Source of the DNA: CAWIXB01 sp963839955
GTDB lineage: Bacteria; Actinomycetota; Actinomycetes; JACCUZ01
Reading direction: 5' to 3'
NCBI GenBank assembly: GCA_963839955.1
Contig: CAWIXB010000001.1
Location: 1,674,001 to 1,738,000 of the forward strand
DNA: 64,000 bases
Each line of letters begins with the position of its first letter. The first letter of the stretch is position 1. Position numbers and translations under genes: made by a program. The notes beneath the pieces are model-generated. The model was given only the letters and a program-made list of their open reading frames with translations. It was not told the DNA's origin and did not search any database. Positions 9,048 through 18,677 of this stretch are shown piece after piece.

Positions 9048-10646
9048 TCAGGAGAACTCGGCGAGCGTCTTCTCCGCCTCGGCCAGCCACTCGCGTCGTG
9101 CCTGGGCGGCCGCCTCAGCCTTCTCGACGGCGTCGGTGCGGCCGGCGTCGCGGGCGGTCGCGGCCTCCTTCTCGAGGCTGGCGATCGACGTACGAAGCTG
9201 CGCCACCGTGGCCTCCGCCCGGGCCACTGCCTCGGGGTTGGACCGCTTCCACTGGCTCTCCTCGGCCGCGCGGATGGTGTCGTCCACCTTCCGGAGCCGC
9301 TCCTCGATGTCGTCGCGGGCGTTGCGGGGCACGTGGCCCGCCGCCTCCCACTGCTCGTGGATCCCGCGCATCGCGGCGCGGGCAGAGCGCGGGTCGGTGA
9401 CCGGGACCAACCGCTCCGCCTGCGTGAGGAGGGCCCGCTTGCGCTCGAGGTTCGCCTGCAGGTCGGCGTCGCGGGCAGCGAAGACCTCGCCGCGCGCGGC
9501 GAAGAAGACGTCCTGCGCCGCACGGAAGCGCGTCCATAGTTCGTCCTCGACGTCACGCCTGGCCCGCCCGGCCGCTTTCCACTGCCGCATCAGCTCGCGG
9601 TAGCGCGTCGCGGTCGCGCCCCAGTCCTTCGAGTCGGAGAGCGACTCGGCCTCGCGGATCAGCTTCTCCTTGGCCTCCGTCGCCGCGGCGCGCGAGATGT
9701 CGAGCTCGGCGAAGTGGGCACGCCGGTGTTTGTCGAAGGCAGTGCGGGCGTGGCTGAAGCGCTTCCACAGGGCGTCGTCGGTCTTGCGGTCGAGACGCGG
9801 CGCGACCTTCCACTCGTCGAGCAGGGCGCGCAGGCGGTCACCCGTCGGCTTCCACTCCTTCGAGTCGACGAGGGACTCCGCCTCGGCGACGAGCCGCTCC
9901 TTCGCCGCCTTGGCCTTCTCCCGCGCCCTCGCGCGGTGGGCGTCGGCCTCGGCCCGCTTGGCCTGCACCGTCACGGTAAGCGCGTCGACCCGGCGCTCCA
10001 GCGCGGCGAGGTCGCCGACGGCGTTCGCGCCGGTCACCGCCTCGCGCAGATGCTCGACCGAGGTCAGCGCGTCCTTGGGGGCCAGGCCGGCGGCCTGCAC
10101 GCGCTGCTCGAGCAGCAACACCTGGCCGGCGAGCTCGTCGTACTTGCGGCCGAAGTAGGCCAACGCCTCGTCCGAGGTGGCGCCGGGGTAGGAGCCGACC
10201 GACCGCTCGCCCTCGCCGGTGCGGACCCAGACGTTGCCTTCGTCGTCGACCCGGCCCCATTGCGCCGGGTCCGACGCGAGGGCGGCCGGCGCGTCCGGGC
10301 CGGCCGGGGCGACGGGCGGAGGCGTCACCACCCCCGGCGTGACCGGCGGTGGTGCAGGCGGGGGAATCGTGCCCGGCCCGGGCACCGGCCGATCCGCCGG
10401 AGGGTGCGGCGTCGGGTGTTCCACCGCGGGTGGCTCCGGCACGGGCGGAGCGGGCGGAGGTGGCTGCGGCGCAGGCGGCTCTGCCGCGGGCGGCCCGGGC
10501 GCGGGAGATTCCGGCGCGGGCGCTTCAGACGCAGGCGGTTCCGGGGCGGGTGGCTCCGGCGCGGGCGCGTCGGGCGCAGGTGGCTCGGCCGCGGGCGGAG
10601 GCGGCTGGCCGTCCTCCCGCTGCTCGTCCACCGGCTGGTCGCTCAC
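9048..10646 (-). CDS. DUF349 domain protein with proline-rich N-terminus
   Basis: 532 residues from a GTG start at 10646. The first 110 or so residues are an almost pure Pro/Ala/Glu low-complexity segment. The rest is a chain of charged helical repeats with the DUF349 pattern (W-K-x-T/A-G-x-R/D, repeated as KEWKPTGDRLRALLDEWK, RRYRELMRQWKAAGR and similar). The molecular function is unknown to me; a coiled-coil scaffold or nucleic-acid-associated role is possible. It starts one base after the stop of the cyclophilin gene, so the two share a transcript. Confidence 0.88.
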   Translation of the reverse strand: MSDQPVDEQREDGQPPPPAAEPPAPDAPAPEPPAPEPPASEAPAPESPAPGPPAAEPPAPQPPPPAPPVPEPPAVEHPTPHPPADRPVPGPGTIPPPAPPPVTPGVVTPPPVAPAGPDAPAALASDPAQWGRVDDEGNVWVRTGEGERSVGSYPGATSDEALAYFGRKYDELAGQVLLLEQRVQAAGLAPKDALTSVEHLREAVTGANAVGDLAALERRVDALTVTVQAKRAEADAHRARAREKAKAAKERLVAEAESLVDSKEWKPTGDRLRALLDEWKVAPRLDRKTDDALWKRFSHARTAFDKHRRAHFAELDISRAAATEAKEKLIREAESLSDSKDWGATATRYRELMRQWKAAGRARRDVEDELWTRFRAAQDVFFAARGEVFAARDADLQANLERKRALLTQAERLVPVTDPRSARAAMRGIHEQWEAAGHVPRNARDDIEERLRKVDDTIRAAEESQWKRSNPEAVARAEATVAQLRTSIASLEKEAATARDAGRTDAVEKAEAAAQARREWLAEAEKTLAEFS

Positions 10647-10647
10647 G

Positions 10648-11496
10648 TCAGGCCTTCCCGATCGTGACGGAGCCGATCTCGACGTTCAGCTTCGGCTTGC
10701 CGTCGCCCTCGCCGTTCGCGTTGTCCGCGCCACCCTGCGCGACCTTCTCGACCACGTCGAGGCCCTTGGTGACCCGGCCGAAGATCGTGTAGCCGCCACC
10801 CTCGGTCGGCAGCTTGGTGTCGTCGTACACGATGAAGAACTGGCTGCCGTTGCTGTTCGGGTCCTGGCTCCGGGCCATCGCGACCGTACCCGCGGGGAAC
10901 ATGCCGTCCGGAGGGACGTTCTCGACACCGAAGCCGTAACCCGGGCCGCCGCTGCCGGTGCCGGAGGGGTCGCCGCACTGGAGCACGAAGATGCCGTCGG
11001 TGGTCAGGCGATGGCACGGTGTCTTGTCGAAGTAGCCGCCCGTGGCCAGGTGCTTGAAGCTGTTCGTCGTGCATGGCGCCGCCGCGGTGTCCATCTCCAC
11101 CGTGACGTCGCCCTGGTTGGTGGCGATGGTCGCTGTGTACGGGGCCTTCGCTGCCTTCGCGTCGAACGTCGGCACGGCGACCTTCTTGGCCGCCGGCTCG
11201 GTCGTCTTCGTGTAAGTACAGCCGTCCGAGCCGCTGGCGGAGGGGGACGCTTCCGGCGAGGAGGTCGCAGGCGTGGGACTCTCGCTCGGCTCGCTGGCCG
11301 CCGTCGCACCGTCCTTGTCGTCGTCGAGCAGCATGGACAGGCCGACGACGCCGCCGATCACCATGACGACCGCGACGACGACCGCCGTGACCTGCTGCCT
11401 GCGACGTCGCTTCGCGGCAGCGGTGACACGGCGTTCCTGCTGGCGCTCGTAGCGCTCGCGAGCGAGCTGCCGTTCCCGCTTGGCACTCCCGGCCAC
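10648..11496 (-). CDS. membrane-anchored cyclophilin-type peptidyl-prolyl isomerase
   Basis: 282 residues. I place the start at GTG 11496, which has GAGGAGG six bases upstream; the frame stays open further but without such a site. The N-terminus is strongly basic and helical (residues 1-35), followed by one transmembrane segment (about 36-56), a Ser/Thr/Pro-rich linker to about 100, and a cyclophilin domain with the landmarks CHRLTTDGIFVLQCGDP and GSQFFIVYDDT. It would catalyse proline isomerisation in the extracytoplasmic space. Transcribed with the DUF349 gene and divergently from the MBL-hisS-aspS operon. Confidence 0.9.
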   Translation of the reverse strand: MAGSAKRERQLARERYERQQERRVTAAAKRRRRQQVTAVVVAVVMVIGGVVGLSMLLDDDKDGATAASEPSESPTPATSSPEASPSASGSDGCTYTKTTEPAAKKVAVPTFDAKAAKAPYTATIATNQGDVTVEMDTAAAPCTTNSFKHLATGGYFDKTPCHRLTTDGIFVLQCGDPSGTGSGGPGYGFGVENVPPDGMFPAGTVAMARSQDPNSNGSQFFIVYDDTKLPTEGGGYTIFGRVTKGLDVVEKVAQGGADNANGEGDGKPKLNVEIGSVTIGKA

Positions 11497-11670
11497 GCGT
11501 CCTCCTCGGGTGTCCTGCCTGCCGGGGCCCGGGCGCGAGGCACGAACGCCTGGCTGGGGCCCCCTAGTTTCGCGCGCCAGTCTAGGCAGGCGGCCGGTCA
11601 GGCGTTTCGCGTGCCGTGGCTGGCCGCCGGTAGGCTCGCAGGGTTCTCGACCGCGAGCGGAAGGCCCCCC

Positions 11671-12375
11671 GTGCTGATCGCCGGCTTCCCCGCGGCGGCC
11701 TTCGACACGAACTGCTACGTGCTCGCGCCGTCGCCGGGTGAGGAGTGCGTCGTCGTCGACCCCGGCGTCGACGTGGTCGAGCAGCTCGACGAGGTGATCG
11801 CCGAGCACCAGCTCCGGCCGGTGGCGGTGCTGCTGACCCACGGGCACATCGACCACACGTTCTCGGTGGCGCCCGTCTGCGGCGCGCGCGGCATCCCGGC
11901 GTACCTGCACCCGGAGGACAACGGCATGCTCGCCGACCCGCTGACCGGCCTCTCGCGCGAGACGGCCACCCTCTTCGGCGGTCGCCTGGAGTGGAGCGAG
12001 CCCGACGACGTCAAGACTCTCGCCGACGGCGAGCCGCTCCACATCGCGGGGCTCGACATCACCGTCGACCACGCCCCTGGGCACACCCGCGGGTCGGTGG
12101 CCTTCCGGCTGCCCTACGGCGTCGACGACGCGCCCGAGGTCATGGTGGCGGGCGATCTGCTCTTCGCCGGCTCGATCGGGCGCACCGACCTGCCGGGTGG
12201 CGACCACGCCACGATGCTGCGCAGTCTCGCCAGCAAGGTGCTGACCCTGCGCGACGACGTCCTCGTGCTGCCCGGGCACGGACCTCGGACCACCATCGGC
12301 GCCGAGCGGCGGACCAACCCGTTCCTGCAGGGTCTGGAAGACGGTGGACCGGCGGCACCGGGCCGGGGGCTGTAG
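11671..12375 (+). CDS. MBL-fold metallohydrolase
   Basis: 234 residues from GTG 11671 with GGAAGG upstream. Carries the metallo-beta-lactamase signature THGHIDH (residues about 57-63), further metal ligands in DHAPGHTRGS, and LLFAGSIGRTDLPGG, the glyoxalase II-like arrangement. The exact substrate is not shown; thioester hydrolysis (hydroxyacylglutathione hydrolase-like) is the usual family guess. A TAGGCT -10-like box lies at 11631-11636. It leads the hisS-aspS operon, with three bases to hisS. Confidence 0.88.
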   Translation: MLIAGFPAAAFDTNCYVLAPSPGEECVVVDPGVDVVEQLDEVIAEHQLRPVAVLLTHGHIDHTFSVAPVCGARGIPAYLHPEDNGMLADPLTGLSRETATLFGGRLEWSEPDDVKTLADGEPLHIAGLDITVDHAPGHTRGSVAFRLPYGVDDAPEVMVAGDLLFAGSIGRTDLPGGDHATMLRSLASKVLTLRDDVLVLPGHGPRTTIGAERRTNPFLQGLEDGGPAAPGRGL

Positions 12376-12378
12376 CTG

Positions 12379-13749
12379 ATGGCACGCCCGTCCGCGGTCA
12401 GCGGATTTCCCGAATGGCTGCCCGGTGAAAGGCTGGTCGAGCAGCACGTCCTCGACCGGCTGCGCGAGGTCTTCGAGCTCCATGGCTTCGTCTCGGTCGA
12501 GACCCGAGCCGCCGAGCCGCTCGACCAACTGCTGCGCAAAGGCGAGACGGACAAGGAGATCTACGTCCTGCGTCGCCTTCAGGCGGATGACGACGACGCC
12601 GGTGGTGGCGCGCAGAGCGGTGTCCTGGGGCTGCACTTCGACCTGACCGTGCCGTTGGCCCGCTACGTCCTCGAGCACGCCGGCCACCTGCACTTCCCGT
12701 TCCGCCGCTACCAGATCCAGAAGGCCTGGCGCGGCGAGCGGCCGCAGGAGGGCCGCTACCGCGAGTTCACTCAGGCCGACATCGACGTGATCGGGCGGGA
12801 CACGCTGGCGTTCCACGCCGAGGTCGAGACGGCTCAGGTCATCGCCGCGGCCTTCGCGGCGCTCCCGTTGCCGCCCGTGCGCATGCAGATCAACAACCGG
12901 CGGCTCATCGAGGGCTACTACCGCGGTCTCGGCGTCGACGACGTCGCCGGCGTCATGCGTGTCGTCGACAAGCTCGACAAGGCCGGGCCGGATGCGGTGC
13001 AGACGATGCTCGTCGACGAGGTGGCGCTGTCCGACGAGCAGGCCAAGGCGTGCCTGCGCATGGCCGACGTCGTGAGCGAGGACAGCGGCGCCCTCGTCGA
13101 GCGCGTTCGCTCACTCGGCGTCGAGCATCCCCTGCTCGACCAGGGGCTCGACGAGCTGGGCCGGGTGCTCGACGGCGTGCAGGGCCTTCGCTCCGAGCGG
13201 TTCGACATCGCCGCCGACCTGCGCGTGGCGCGCGGGCTCGACTACTACACCGGCACGGTCTACGAGACACGGATGACCGGCTTCGAGCGACTCGGCTCGG
13301 TGTGTTCGGGCGGTCGCTATGACGCGCTGGCCAGCGACGGCCGTACGACGTACCCGGGCGTGGGCATCTCGCTCGGTGTCACCCGCATCCTCGCGCCGCT
13401 GCTGTCGCGCGGGCTCCTCACCGCCAGCCGCAGCACGCCGACATGCGTGCTGGTGGCGTTGCCCGACGAGGACGCGCGGTCGACGTGCGCGCGTGTCGCC
13501 GCGAGCCTGCGCGCCCGCGGCATCGCGACCGAGGTGGCGCCGGAGCCGGCGAAGTACGGCAAGCAGATCCGCTTCGCGGAGCGCCGCGGCATCCCCTACG
13601 TCTGGTTCCCCGGGGCTGCCGGCGACGGTGGCGACGAGGTCAAGGACATCCGCTCCGGCGATCAGGTCGCGGCCGACCCGGCGGACTGGTCGCCTCCGGC
13701 CGACGACCTGCATCCGATCATCAGCGCCAGGAACGAGGAAGACCTGTGA
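12379..13749 (+). CDS. hisS: histidyl-tRNA synthetase
   Basis: 456 residues, class II aminoacyl-tRNA synthetase that charges tRNA-His. Seen: motif 2 region FPFRRYQIQKAWRGERPQEGRYREFTQ, the histidine-specific RGLDYYTGTVYE, the motif 3 region GGRYDAL and GVGISLGVTRI, and a C-terminal anticodon-binding domain. It is slightly longer than the roughly 420-residue E. coli type and carries the extra segment common in actinobacteria. Its stop overlaps the aspS start in GTGA. Confidence 0.95.
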   Translation: MARPSAVSGFPEWLPGERLVEQHVLDRLREVFELHGFVSVETRAAEPLDQLLRKGETDKEIYVLRRLQADDDDAGGGAQSGVLGLHFDLTVPLARYVLEHAGHLHFPFRRYQIQKAWRGERPQEGRYREFTQADIDVIGRDTLAFHAEVETAQVIAAAFAALPLPPVRMQINNRRLIEGYYRGLGVDDVAGVMRVVDKLDKAGPDAVQTMLVDEVALSDEQAKACLRMADVVSEDSGALVERVRSLGVEHPLLDQGLDELGRVLDGVQGLRSERFDIAADLRVARGLDYYTGTVYETRMTGFERLGSVCSGGRYDALASDGRTTYPGVGISLGVTRILAPLLSRGLLTASRSTPTCVLVALPDEDARSTCARVAASLRARGIATEVAPEPAKYGKQIRFAERRGIPYVWFPGAAGDGGDEVKDIRSGDQVAADPADWSPPADDLHPIISARNEEDL

Positions 13750-15536
13750 TCCGCACGCACACCGCCGGCTCGCTGCGTCCTGCCGACGGCGGGCAGACCG
13801 TGACCCTCGCCGGGTGGGTGGCGCGGCGTCGCGACCACGGTGGCGTCGCCTTCATCGACCTGCGCGATGCGTCCGGGGTAGTGCAGGTCGTGGTGCGCGA
13901 CGAGGCAGTGGCGGCGGGGTTGCGTGGAGAGTTCTGCCTGCGCGTCGAGGGGGACGTCGCCGTACGGCCCGAGGGCAACGCCAACCCGAACCTCCCGACG
14001 GGTGAGGTCGAGGTGGTCGCGTCGACCGTCGAGGTGCTCAGCGAAGCAGCGCCGTTGCCGTTCCAGCTCGACGAGCACGTCGAGGTCGGTGAGGAGGTGC
14101 GGCTGCGCTACCGCTACCTCGACCTGCGGCGCAGCGGACCGTCGCAGGCGCTTCGGCTGCGCTCGCAGGTGACGCGGGCGATCCGCGAAGTGATGCACGA
14201 GCACGACTTCCTCGACATCGAGACGCCGACACTGACCCGATCGACGCCTGAGGGGGCGCGCGACTTCCTGGTGCCCGTCCGGCTGCAGCCGGGCCACTGG
14301 TACGCGCTGCCGCAGTCGCCGCAGCTGTTCAAGCAGCTGCTCATGGTCGCGGGCCTCGAGCGCTACTACCAGATCGCCCGCTGCTACCGCGACGAGGACT
14401 TCCGCGCCGACCGGCAGCCCGAGTTCACCCAGCTCGACATCGAGATGTCGTTCCCGGACGAGGACGACGTGTACGCCCTGTCCGAGCAGGTCATGTCGCG
14501 CATCTGGCGCGACGTACTCGGCGTCGACCTGCCGACGCCGTTCCCGCGGATGACATACGCCGAGGCGATGCGCCGCTTCGGGTCCGACCGGCCCGACGTC
14601 CGGTTCGGCGTCGAGCTGACCGAGGTCACGTCGTACGTCGCCGACACGTCGTTCCGGGTCTTCCAGGCGCCCTACGTCGGCGCCGTCGTGATGCCCGGGG
14701 GAGCGGCGCAGTCGCGCAAGGAGCTCGACGGCTGGCAGGACTGGGCGAAGGCACGCGGCGCGCGCGGTCTCGCCTACGTCCTGGTGCAAGAGGGTGGCGA
14801 GCTCGGCGGGCCGGTGGCCAAGAACCTCAGCGACAGCGAGCGCGCAGGCCTCGCCGAGGCGGTCGGCGCCTCCGTCGGCGACGCGGTGTTCTTCGCGGCC
14901 GGCGACCCGCGCGAGGCCCGCGAGCTGCTCGGCGCCGCGCGTCTGGAGATCGCGCGGCGCGGGGACCTGGTCGAGGAGGGCCGCTGGGAGTTCCTCTGGG
15001 TGACCGACTTTCCCATGTTCGAGCCGGACGGCGAGGGCGGCTGGACGGCGGTCCACCACCCGTTCACCGGCCCGACCGACGCGTTCGCGGCGACGTTCCA
15101 GGACGAACCGGAGCACGCGCTGGCCCGGGCGTACGACCTGGTGCTCAACGGTGCCGAGCTTGGCGGCGGGTCGATCCGTATCCACCGTGGCGAGATGCAG
15201 CAGCGGGTGTTCGACGTCATCGGGCTCACCAAGGACGAGGCCGAGGGCAAGTTCGGCTTCCTGCTCGAGGCGTTCCAGTACGGCCCGCCGCCGCACGGCG
15301 GTGTCGCCTTCGGCATCGACCGGATCGCGGCGATGGTCGCGGGCCTCGAGTCCATCCGCGAGGTCATCGCCTTCCCCAAGTCGGGTGGCGGCTACGACCC
15401 GCTCACGGGTGCGCCGACGCCGATCACCGCGGAGCAGCGCAAGGAAGCGGGAGTCGACGCGACTCCCAAGGATGCCGACGACGCCGTGCCGGGCAACGCC
15501 CCCGGCCACGCCGTACGCCCGAGCGACCAGCGCTGA
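13746..15536 (+). CDS. aspS: aspartyl-tRNA synthetase
   Basis: 596 residues, class II synthetase of the bacterial type. The start GTG 13746 overlaps the hisS stop. Seen: an N-terminal OB-fold anticodon domain (VTLAGWVARRRDHGGVAFIDLRD), the catalytic flipping-loop region LPQSPQLFKQLLMVAG, motif 2 RCYRDEDFRADRQPEFTQLD, the large GAD insertion domain of bacterial enzymes, and C-terminal motif 3 GGVAFGIDRIAAM. Last gene of its operon; a palindrome follows 24 bases after the stop. Confidence 0.95.
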   Translation: MIRTHTAGSLRPADGGQTVTLAGWVARRRDHGGVAFIDLRDASGVVQVVVRDEAVAAGLRGEFCLRVEGDVAVRPEGNANPNLPTGEVEVVASTVEVLSEAAPLPFQLDEHVEVGEEVRLRYRYLDLRRSGPSQALRLRSQVTRAIREVMHEHDFLDIETPTLTRSTPEGARDFLVPVRLQPGHWYALPQSPQLFKQLLMVAGLERYYQIARCYRDEDFRADRQPEFTQLDIEMSFPDEDDVYALSEQVMSRIWRDVLGVDLPTPFPRMTYAEAMRRFGSDRPDVRFGVELTEVTSYVADTSFRVFQAPYVGAVVMPGGAAQSRKELDGWQDWAKARGARGLAYVLVQEGGELGGPVAKNLSDSERAGLAEAVGASVGDAVFFAAGDPREARELLGAARLEIARRGDLVEEGRWEFLWVTDFPMFEPDGEGGWTAVHHPFTGPTDAFAATFQDEPEHALARAYDLVLNGAELGGGSIRIHRGEMQQRVFDVIGLTKDEAEGKFGFLLEAFQYGPPPHGGVAFGIDRIAAMVAGLESIREVIAFPKSGGGYDPLTGAPTPITAEQRKEAGVDATPKDADDAVPGNAPGHAVRPSDQR

Positions 15537-15560
15537 CCTGCACCTGACCTCCCTCTTTCG

Positions 15561-15605
15561 GGTGATCATGCAGTTGTGCAGGACCTGCACAACTGCATGA
15601 TCACC
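15561..15605. repeat. perfect 21-bp palindromic repeat between convergent genes
   Basis: Two 21-base arms (15561-15581 and 15585-15605) are exact reverse complements around a GAC loop. The arm has the core TGATCATGCAGTTGTGCA, which occurs again before carA and inside carB in this window. It lies between the ends of aspS and the acetyltransferase gene, so its hairpin could end transcription from both sides, but it has no T-tract. I regard it as a member of a dispersed repeat family rather than only a terminator. Confidence 0.93.
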
Positions 15606-15625
15606 GAGGTGGTTCGGGGGGAGAT

Positions 15626-16423
15626 TCAGGACGTGCGTTGGGGGATTCGGCCGCTGGTGAACAGGTGCTCGCAGCGGTAGCCCAGGCGCAGGTAGATCCG
15701 CCGGGCCACGTCGTTGTCGCTGTACATGCCGAGGGTCACCCAGCCGCGGCCTTCCGCCAGCAGACGTCGGGTGAGCCATGCGGTGACCGCCGCGCCGAGA
15801 CCGCGGCCACGCAGGTCGCCGTGCGTCGCGATCGAGGCGAGGAACGGCACGTCGGCGACGTGGACCGTCTCGGCGGCCACCGCGGTGAGGTGGCCCTCGT
15901 CGTCGCGGGTCCCGCACCACCGTCGAGCGTGACGCTGACCCGGCTTCACGTCGTGGCGCGGGCTCCAGCGCTCGAGAAAGTCGTGCACCTCGTCACCGTG
16001 CGCGCCGTCGATGATCCCGTCGTGTCCGAGCCAGCCGACGGCGTCCTCGCCGGGCTGGTGAGGCGGCGGCGACCACGTCGCGAACCACTCCCAGTCGTTC
16101 CTCAACATCATCCGGTAGGCCGGTGCAAGGTGTTCGGTGATGCCACGCGGGAGGGTGAAGCCACCGACCGTGCCGGGCTGGTCCTGCACGACCCACTGAA
16201 AGAGCGCTGCGGCGGAGGGTGGCTTCCCGAGGCAGATCAACAGGTTTCGTCCGGCTTCCCGGTGCGACGGCCGCAACCAACCCACCGCGCCGTCGGGATG
16301 GCGCCACCCCTGCAACTCCTCGTCGGTGCCAGTCCAGGCGCGGGCGTACGGGTCGTCGGCGGAGGCCGCCACGATCTCCCGGGCGCCGACCAGTTGCTCT
16401 GGGACGGCGACGGCGCCGCTCAC
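15626..16423 (-). CDS. GNAT-family N-acetyltransferase
   Basis: 265 residues from GTG 16423, which overlaps the stop of the MMPL gene in GTGA. The C-terminal half holds a GNAT domain with the acetyl-CoA pyrophosphate loop HGDLRGRGLGAAVTAW (R/Q-x-x-G-x-G/A pattern) and SDNDVARRIYLRLGYR. The N-terminal half is a less conserved substrate region. The acceptor is not identifiable from sequence. Coupled to the MMPL gene, but I know of no shared function. Confidence 0.85.
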   Translation of the reverse strand: MSGAVAVPEQLVGAREIVAASADDPYARAWTGTDEELQGWRHPDGAVGWLRPSHREAGRNLLICLGKPPSAAALFQWVVQDQPGTVGGFTLPRGITEHLAPAYRMMLRNDWEWFATWSPPPHQPGEDAVGWLGHDGIIDGAHGDEVHDFLERWSPRHDVKPGQRHARRWCGTRDDEGHLTAVAAETVHVADVPFLASIATHGDLRGRGLGAAVTAWLTRRLLAEGRGWVTLGMYSDNDVARRIYLRLGYRCEHLFTSGRIPQRTS

Positions 16424-18588
16424 GGACGGCCCGCGCCGACCGGCGCACCGTCGCCCGCGTCCGCGGTCACCGGCGGAACGTCGACGTGCTCGCGGAGCCC
16501 GATGCGGTTGTGGACCCGGCGCAGCCACCCGGGCGCCCACCAGTTGCGGTCGCCGAGCAGCGTCATGGTCGCCGGCACGAGCAGACAGCGCACCAGCGTC
16601 GCGTCGACAGCGACGGCGGTCGCCAGCGCGAGGCCCATCTGCTTGATGCCGAGCAGCTTTCCGGCCGCGAAACCGAGGAACACGATGAGCATCAACAACG
16701 CGGCGGAGGTGATGATGCGGCCGCTGCGCTGCAGGCCGAGCTCGACGGCCTTGTCGTTGGGCAGCCCGGCGTCGTACAGCTCCTTGACCCGCGAGAGCAG
16801 GAAGACCTCGTAGTCCATGCTCAGCCCGAACGCGAAGGCGAACACGATCACCGGCACCCAGGTCTCCAGGGCACCGGTCGGCGTGAAGTCGAGCAGGTCG
16901 GCTCCGTAGCCCTCCTGGAAGACGAGCACGAGTACGCCGAAGGTCGCTCCCAGCGACAGCGTGTTCATCACCAAGGCTTTGATCGGCACCAGTACCGAGC
17001 CGGTCATCAGGAACAGCAAGGTGAACGTGCCGAGCCCGACGACGAGCACCGCCCACGGAAGCCCGTCGAGCACCACTTGCTGGAAGTCGAGGAGGGCGGC
17101 CGCGTCGCCGGTGACCCACGTGCGGAACTCGGGACGGTCGTCGCGCAACGCCTGTACGAGGTCCTTGGCGCGGTCGCCCTGCGACTCGCCGTACGGCTGG
17201 AGCTCGACCGACGACCAGCCGTCCTCCCGGTTCAGGGCCGGGCGCGCCTCGCGCACCAGGTCGCCGCGCGCCACGGCATCGACCGACGCCTGGAGCTCCG
17301 CCGCCGGCACACGCGCGAGCACGACGACCGGCTCCGTCGCGTCGCGCGGGAAGTGCTCGGCCGTCGCCAGCGCGAACGCCCGGCTCTCGAAGCTCTCGGG
17401 CAGCAGGTCCGAGCCGCCGTTCTGGAAGTTGGCGGCGAGGAACGGCGCCCCCGCGGCGAGCAGGGCGAGCGAGATACCGGTCGTCACCAGGATCGCGCGC
17501 CGCTGCGTGGCCCGCGCCAGCCTGGCGAAGAAGCCGTCGTCAGCCACTCGCGAGGTCGGCACCTTGATGCGGCGGTGGAAGAGCCCGAGCAGGGCCGGCA
17601 CCAGGGTGAGACCCGCGAGCAGGGCGACCACGATCACGCTCACCCCGGCCGCCCCGAGCGCGCGGAAGATCGGGTCCTCGAAGACGAACAACCCGCACAA
17701 CGCCGTCGCGACGGTGAGTGCAGAGAACGCGATGGTCCGCCCCGCCGTGGCCATGGTGACGACCGCGGCGTCCTCGGGGCCGCGGCCCAGTCCGCGTTCT
17801 TCGCGGTAGCGGGCGACGACGAGCAGCGCGTAGTCGATGGAGAGGCCGAGGCCCATGACGGTCGTGACCGAGGGGACGGCGGGGTCGAGGTCCATGACGT
17901 GGGAGAGCCCGTAGAGGCTCGCCAGGCCGCCGGCGATCGACACGAGCGCGCCGAGGAACGGGATGCCCGCGGCGAGCAGTCCGCCGAAGAGGAACACCAT
18001 GACGACGAGGGTGATGGGCAGGGCGATGAACTCGCCGACCTCGGTGTCCTTCTGCGACTGCTCGGCGAGCTCGTCGTCGAGCAGCATCTCGCCGCCCAGC
18101 AGGACCTCGGTCGAGGTCGCCGGCCCGATCGCGCGCAGTCGCTCGGTGACGCGGTCGAGCAGCAGTGGCTCGTCGGCCATGTCTTGCGGTTCGAACTCCC
18201 GGACCATGTCGACGACGAGCAGCCCGGCGTTGCCGTCACGCGCGATCAGACCCGCGTCGGCCGGAGCACTCACCGGGTCGACGACGCGGCCCACACCGTT
18301 GATGGCGCGCAGGTCGGCTGCGGCCTCGGTCAGCTCGGCGCGGACCCGAGGGTCGCCGAGGTCACCCTCGACGAGAGCCGTGACGGAGGAGCCGTAGGTC
18401 GCCGACTCAGCGAGGTGGTCGAAGCCCGCGAACGACTCGATCGCGCTGCCCGAGTAGTCGGTGCCGAGCCGGTCGAAGACGCGCACTCCGCCGGTGAGGC
18501 CGGCCACGAACAGGACCAGCCAGCTAAACACCACGAGCCGCCGATGGCGGAAGCAGAAGCGGCCGAGCGACGCGAGCACGCGGGCCAT
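16420..18588 (-). CDS. MMPL family RND-type membrane transporter
   Basis: 722 residues, start ATG 18588. Two repeats, each with one N-terminal helix, a large extracytoplasmic loop and a cluster of five or six membrane helices. The family hallmark GLGLSIDYALLVVARYREE appears in the first helix cluster and AFGLSMDYEVFLLSRVKELYD in the second, with the proton-relay-type Asp-Tyr pairs. Such proteins export lipids or small hydrophobic molecules using the proton gradient. The cargo here is unknown. Confidence 0.92.
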   Translation of the reverse strand: MARVLASLGRFCFRHRRLVVFSWLVLFVAGLTGGVRVFDRLGTDYSGSAIESFAGFDHLAESATYGSSVTALVEGDLGDPRVRAELTEAAADLRAINGVGRVVDPVSAPADAGLIARDGNAGLLVVDMVREFEPQDMADEPLLLDRVTERLRAIGPATSTEVLLGGEMLLDDELAEQSQKDTEVGEFIALPITLVVMVFLFGGLLAAGIPFLGALVSIAGGLASLYGLSHVMDLDPAVPSVTTVMGLGLSIDYALLVVARYREERGLGRGPEDAAVVTMATAGRTIAFSALTVATALCGLFVFEDPIFRALGAAGVSVIVVALLAGLTLVPALLGLFHRRIKVPTSRVADDGFFARLARATQRRAILVTTGISLALLAAGAPFLAANFQNGGSDLLPESFESRAFALATAEHFPRDATEPVVVLARVPAAELQASVDAVARGDLVREARPALNREDGWSSVELQPYGESQGDRAKDLVQALRDDRPEFRTWVTGDAAALLDFQQVVLDGLPWAVLVVGLGTFTLLFLMTGSVLVPIKALVMNTLSLGATFGVLVLVFQEGYGADLLDFTPTGALETWVPVIVFAFAFGLSMDYEVFLLSRVKELYDAGLPNDKAVELGLQRSGRIITSAALLMLIVFLGFAAGKLLGIKQMGLALATAVAVDATLVRCLLVPATMTLLGDRNWWAPGWLRRVHNRIGLREHVDVPPVTADAGDGAPVGAGRP

Positions 18589-18665
18589 TCTCCCCAGGCG
18601 GGTGGTGTCCCAGACCTGGGGGGCGGGCTCGGACTTCGGGCGGCGGGTCCGACGGTGGAGGGGGT

Positions 18666-18671
18666 TACGGT
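18666..18671 (+). promoter_or_regulatory. -10 box of leaderless rarA promoter
   Basis: TACGGT ends six bases before the GTG start of rarA, the distance that puts the transcription start on or next to the start codon. No Shine-Dalgarno sequence lies in between, which fits a leaderless message. Confidence 0.5.
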
Positions 18672-18677
18672 CGGGGC

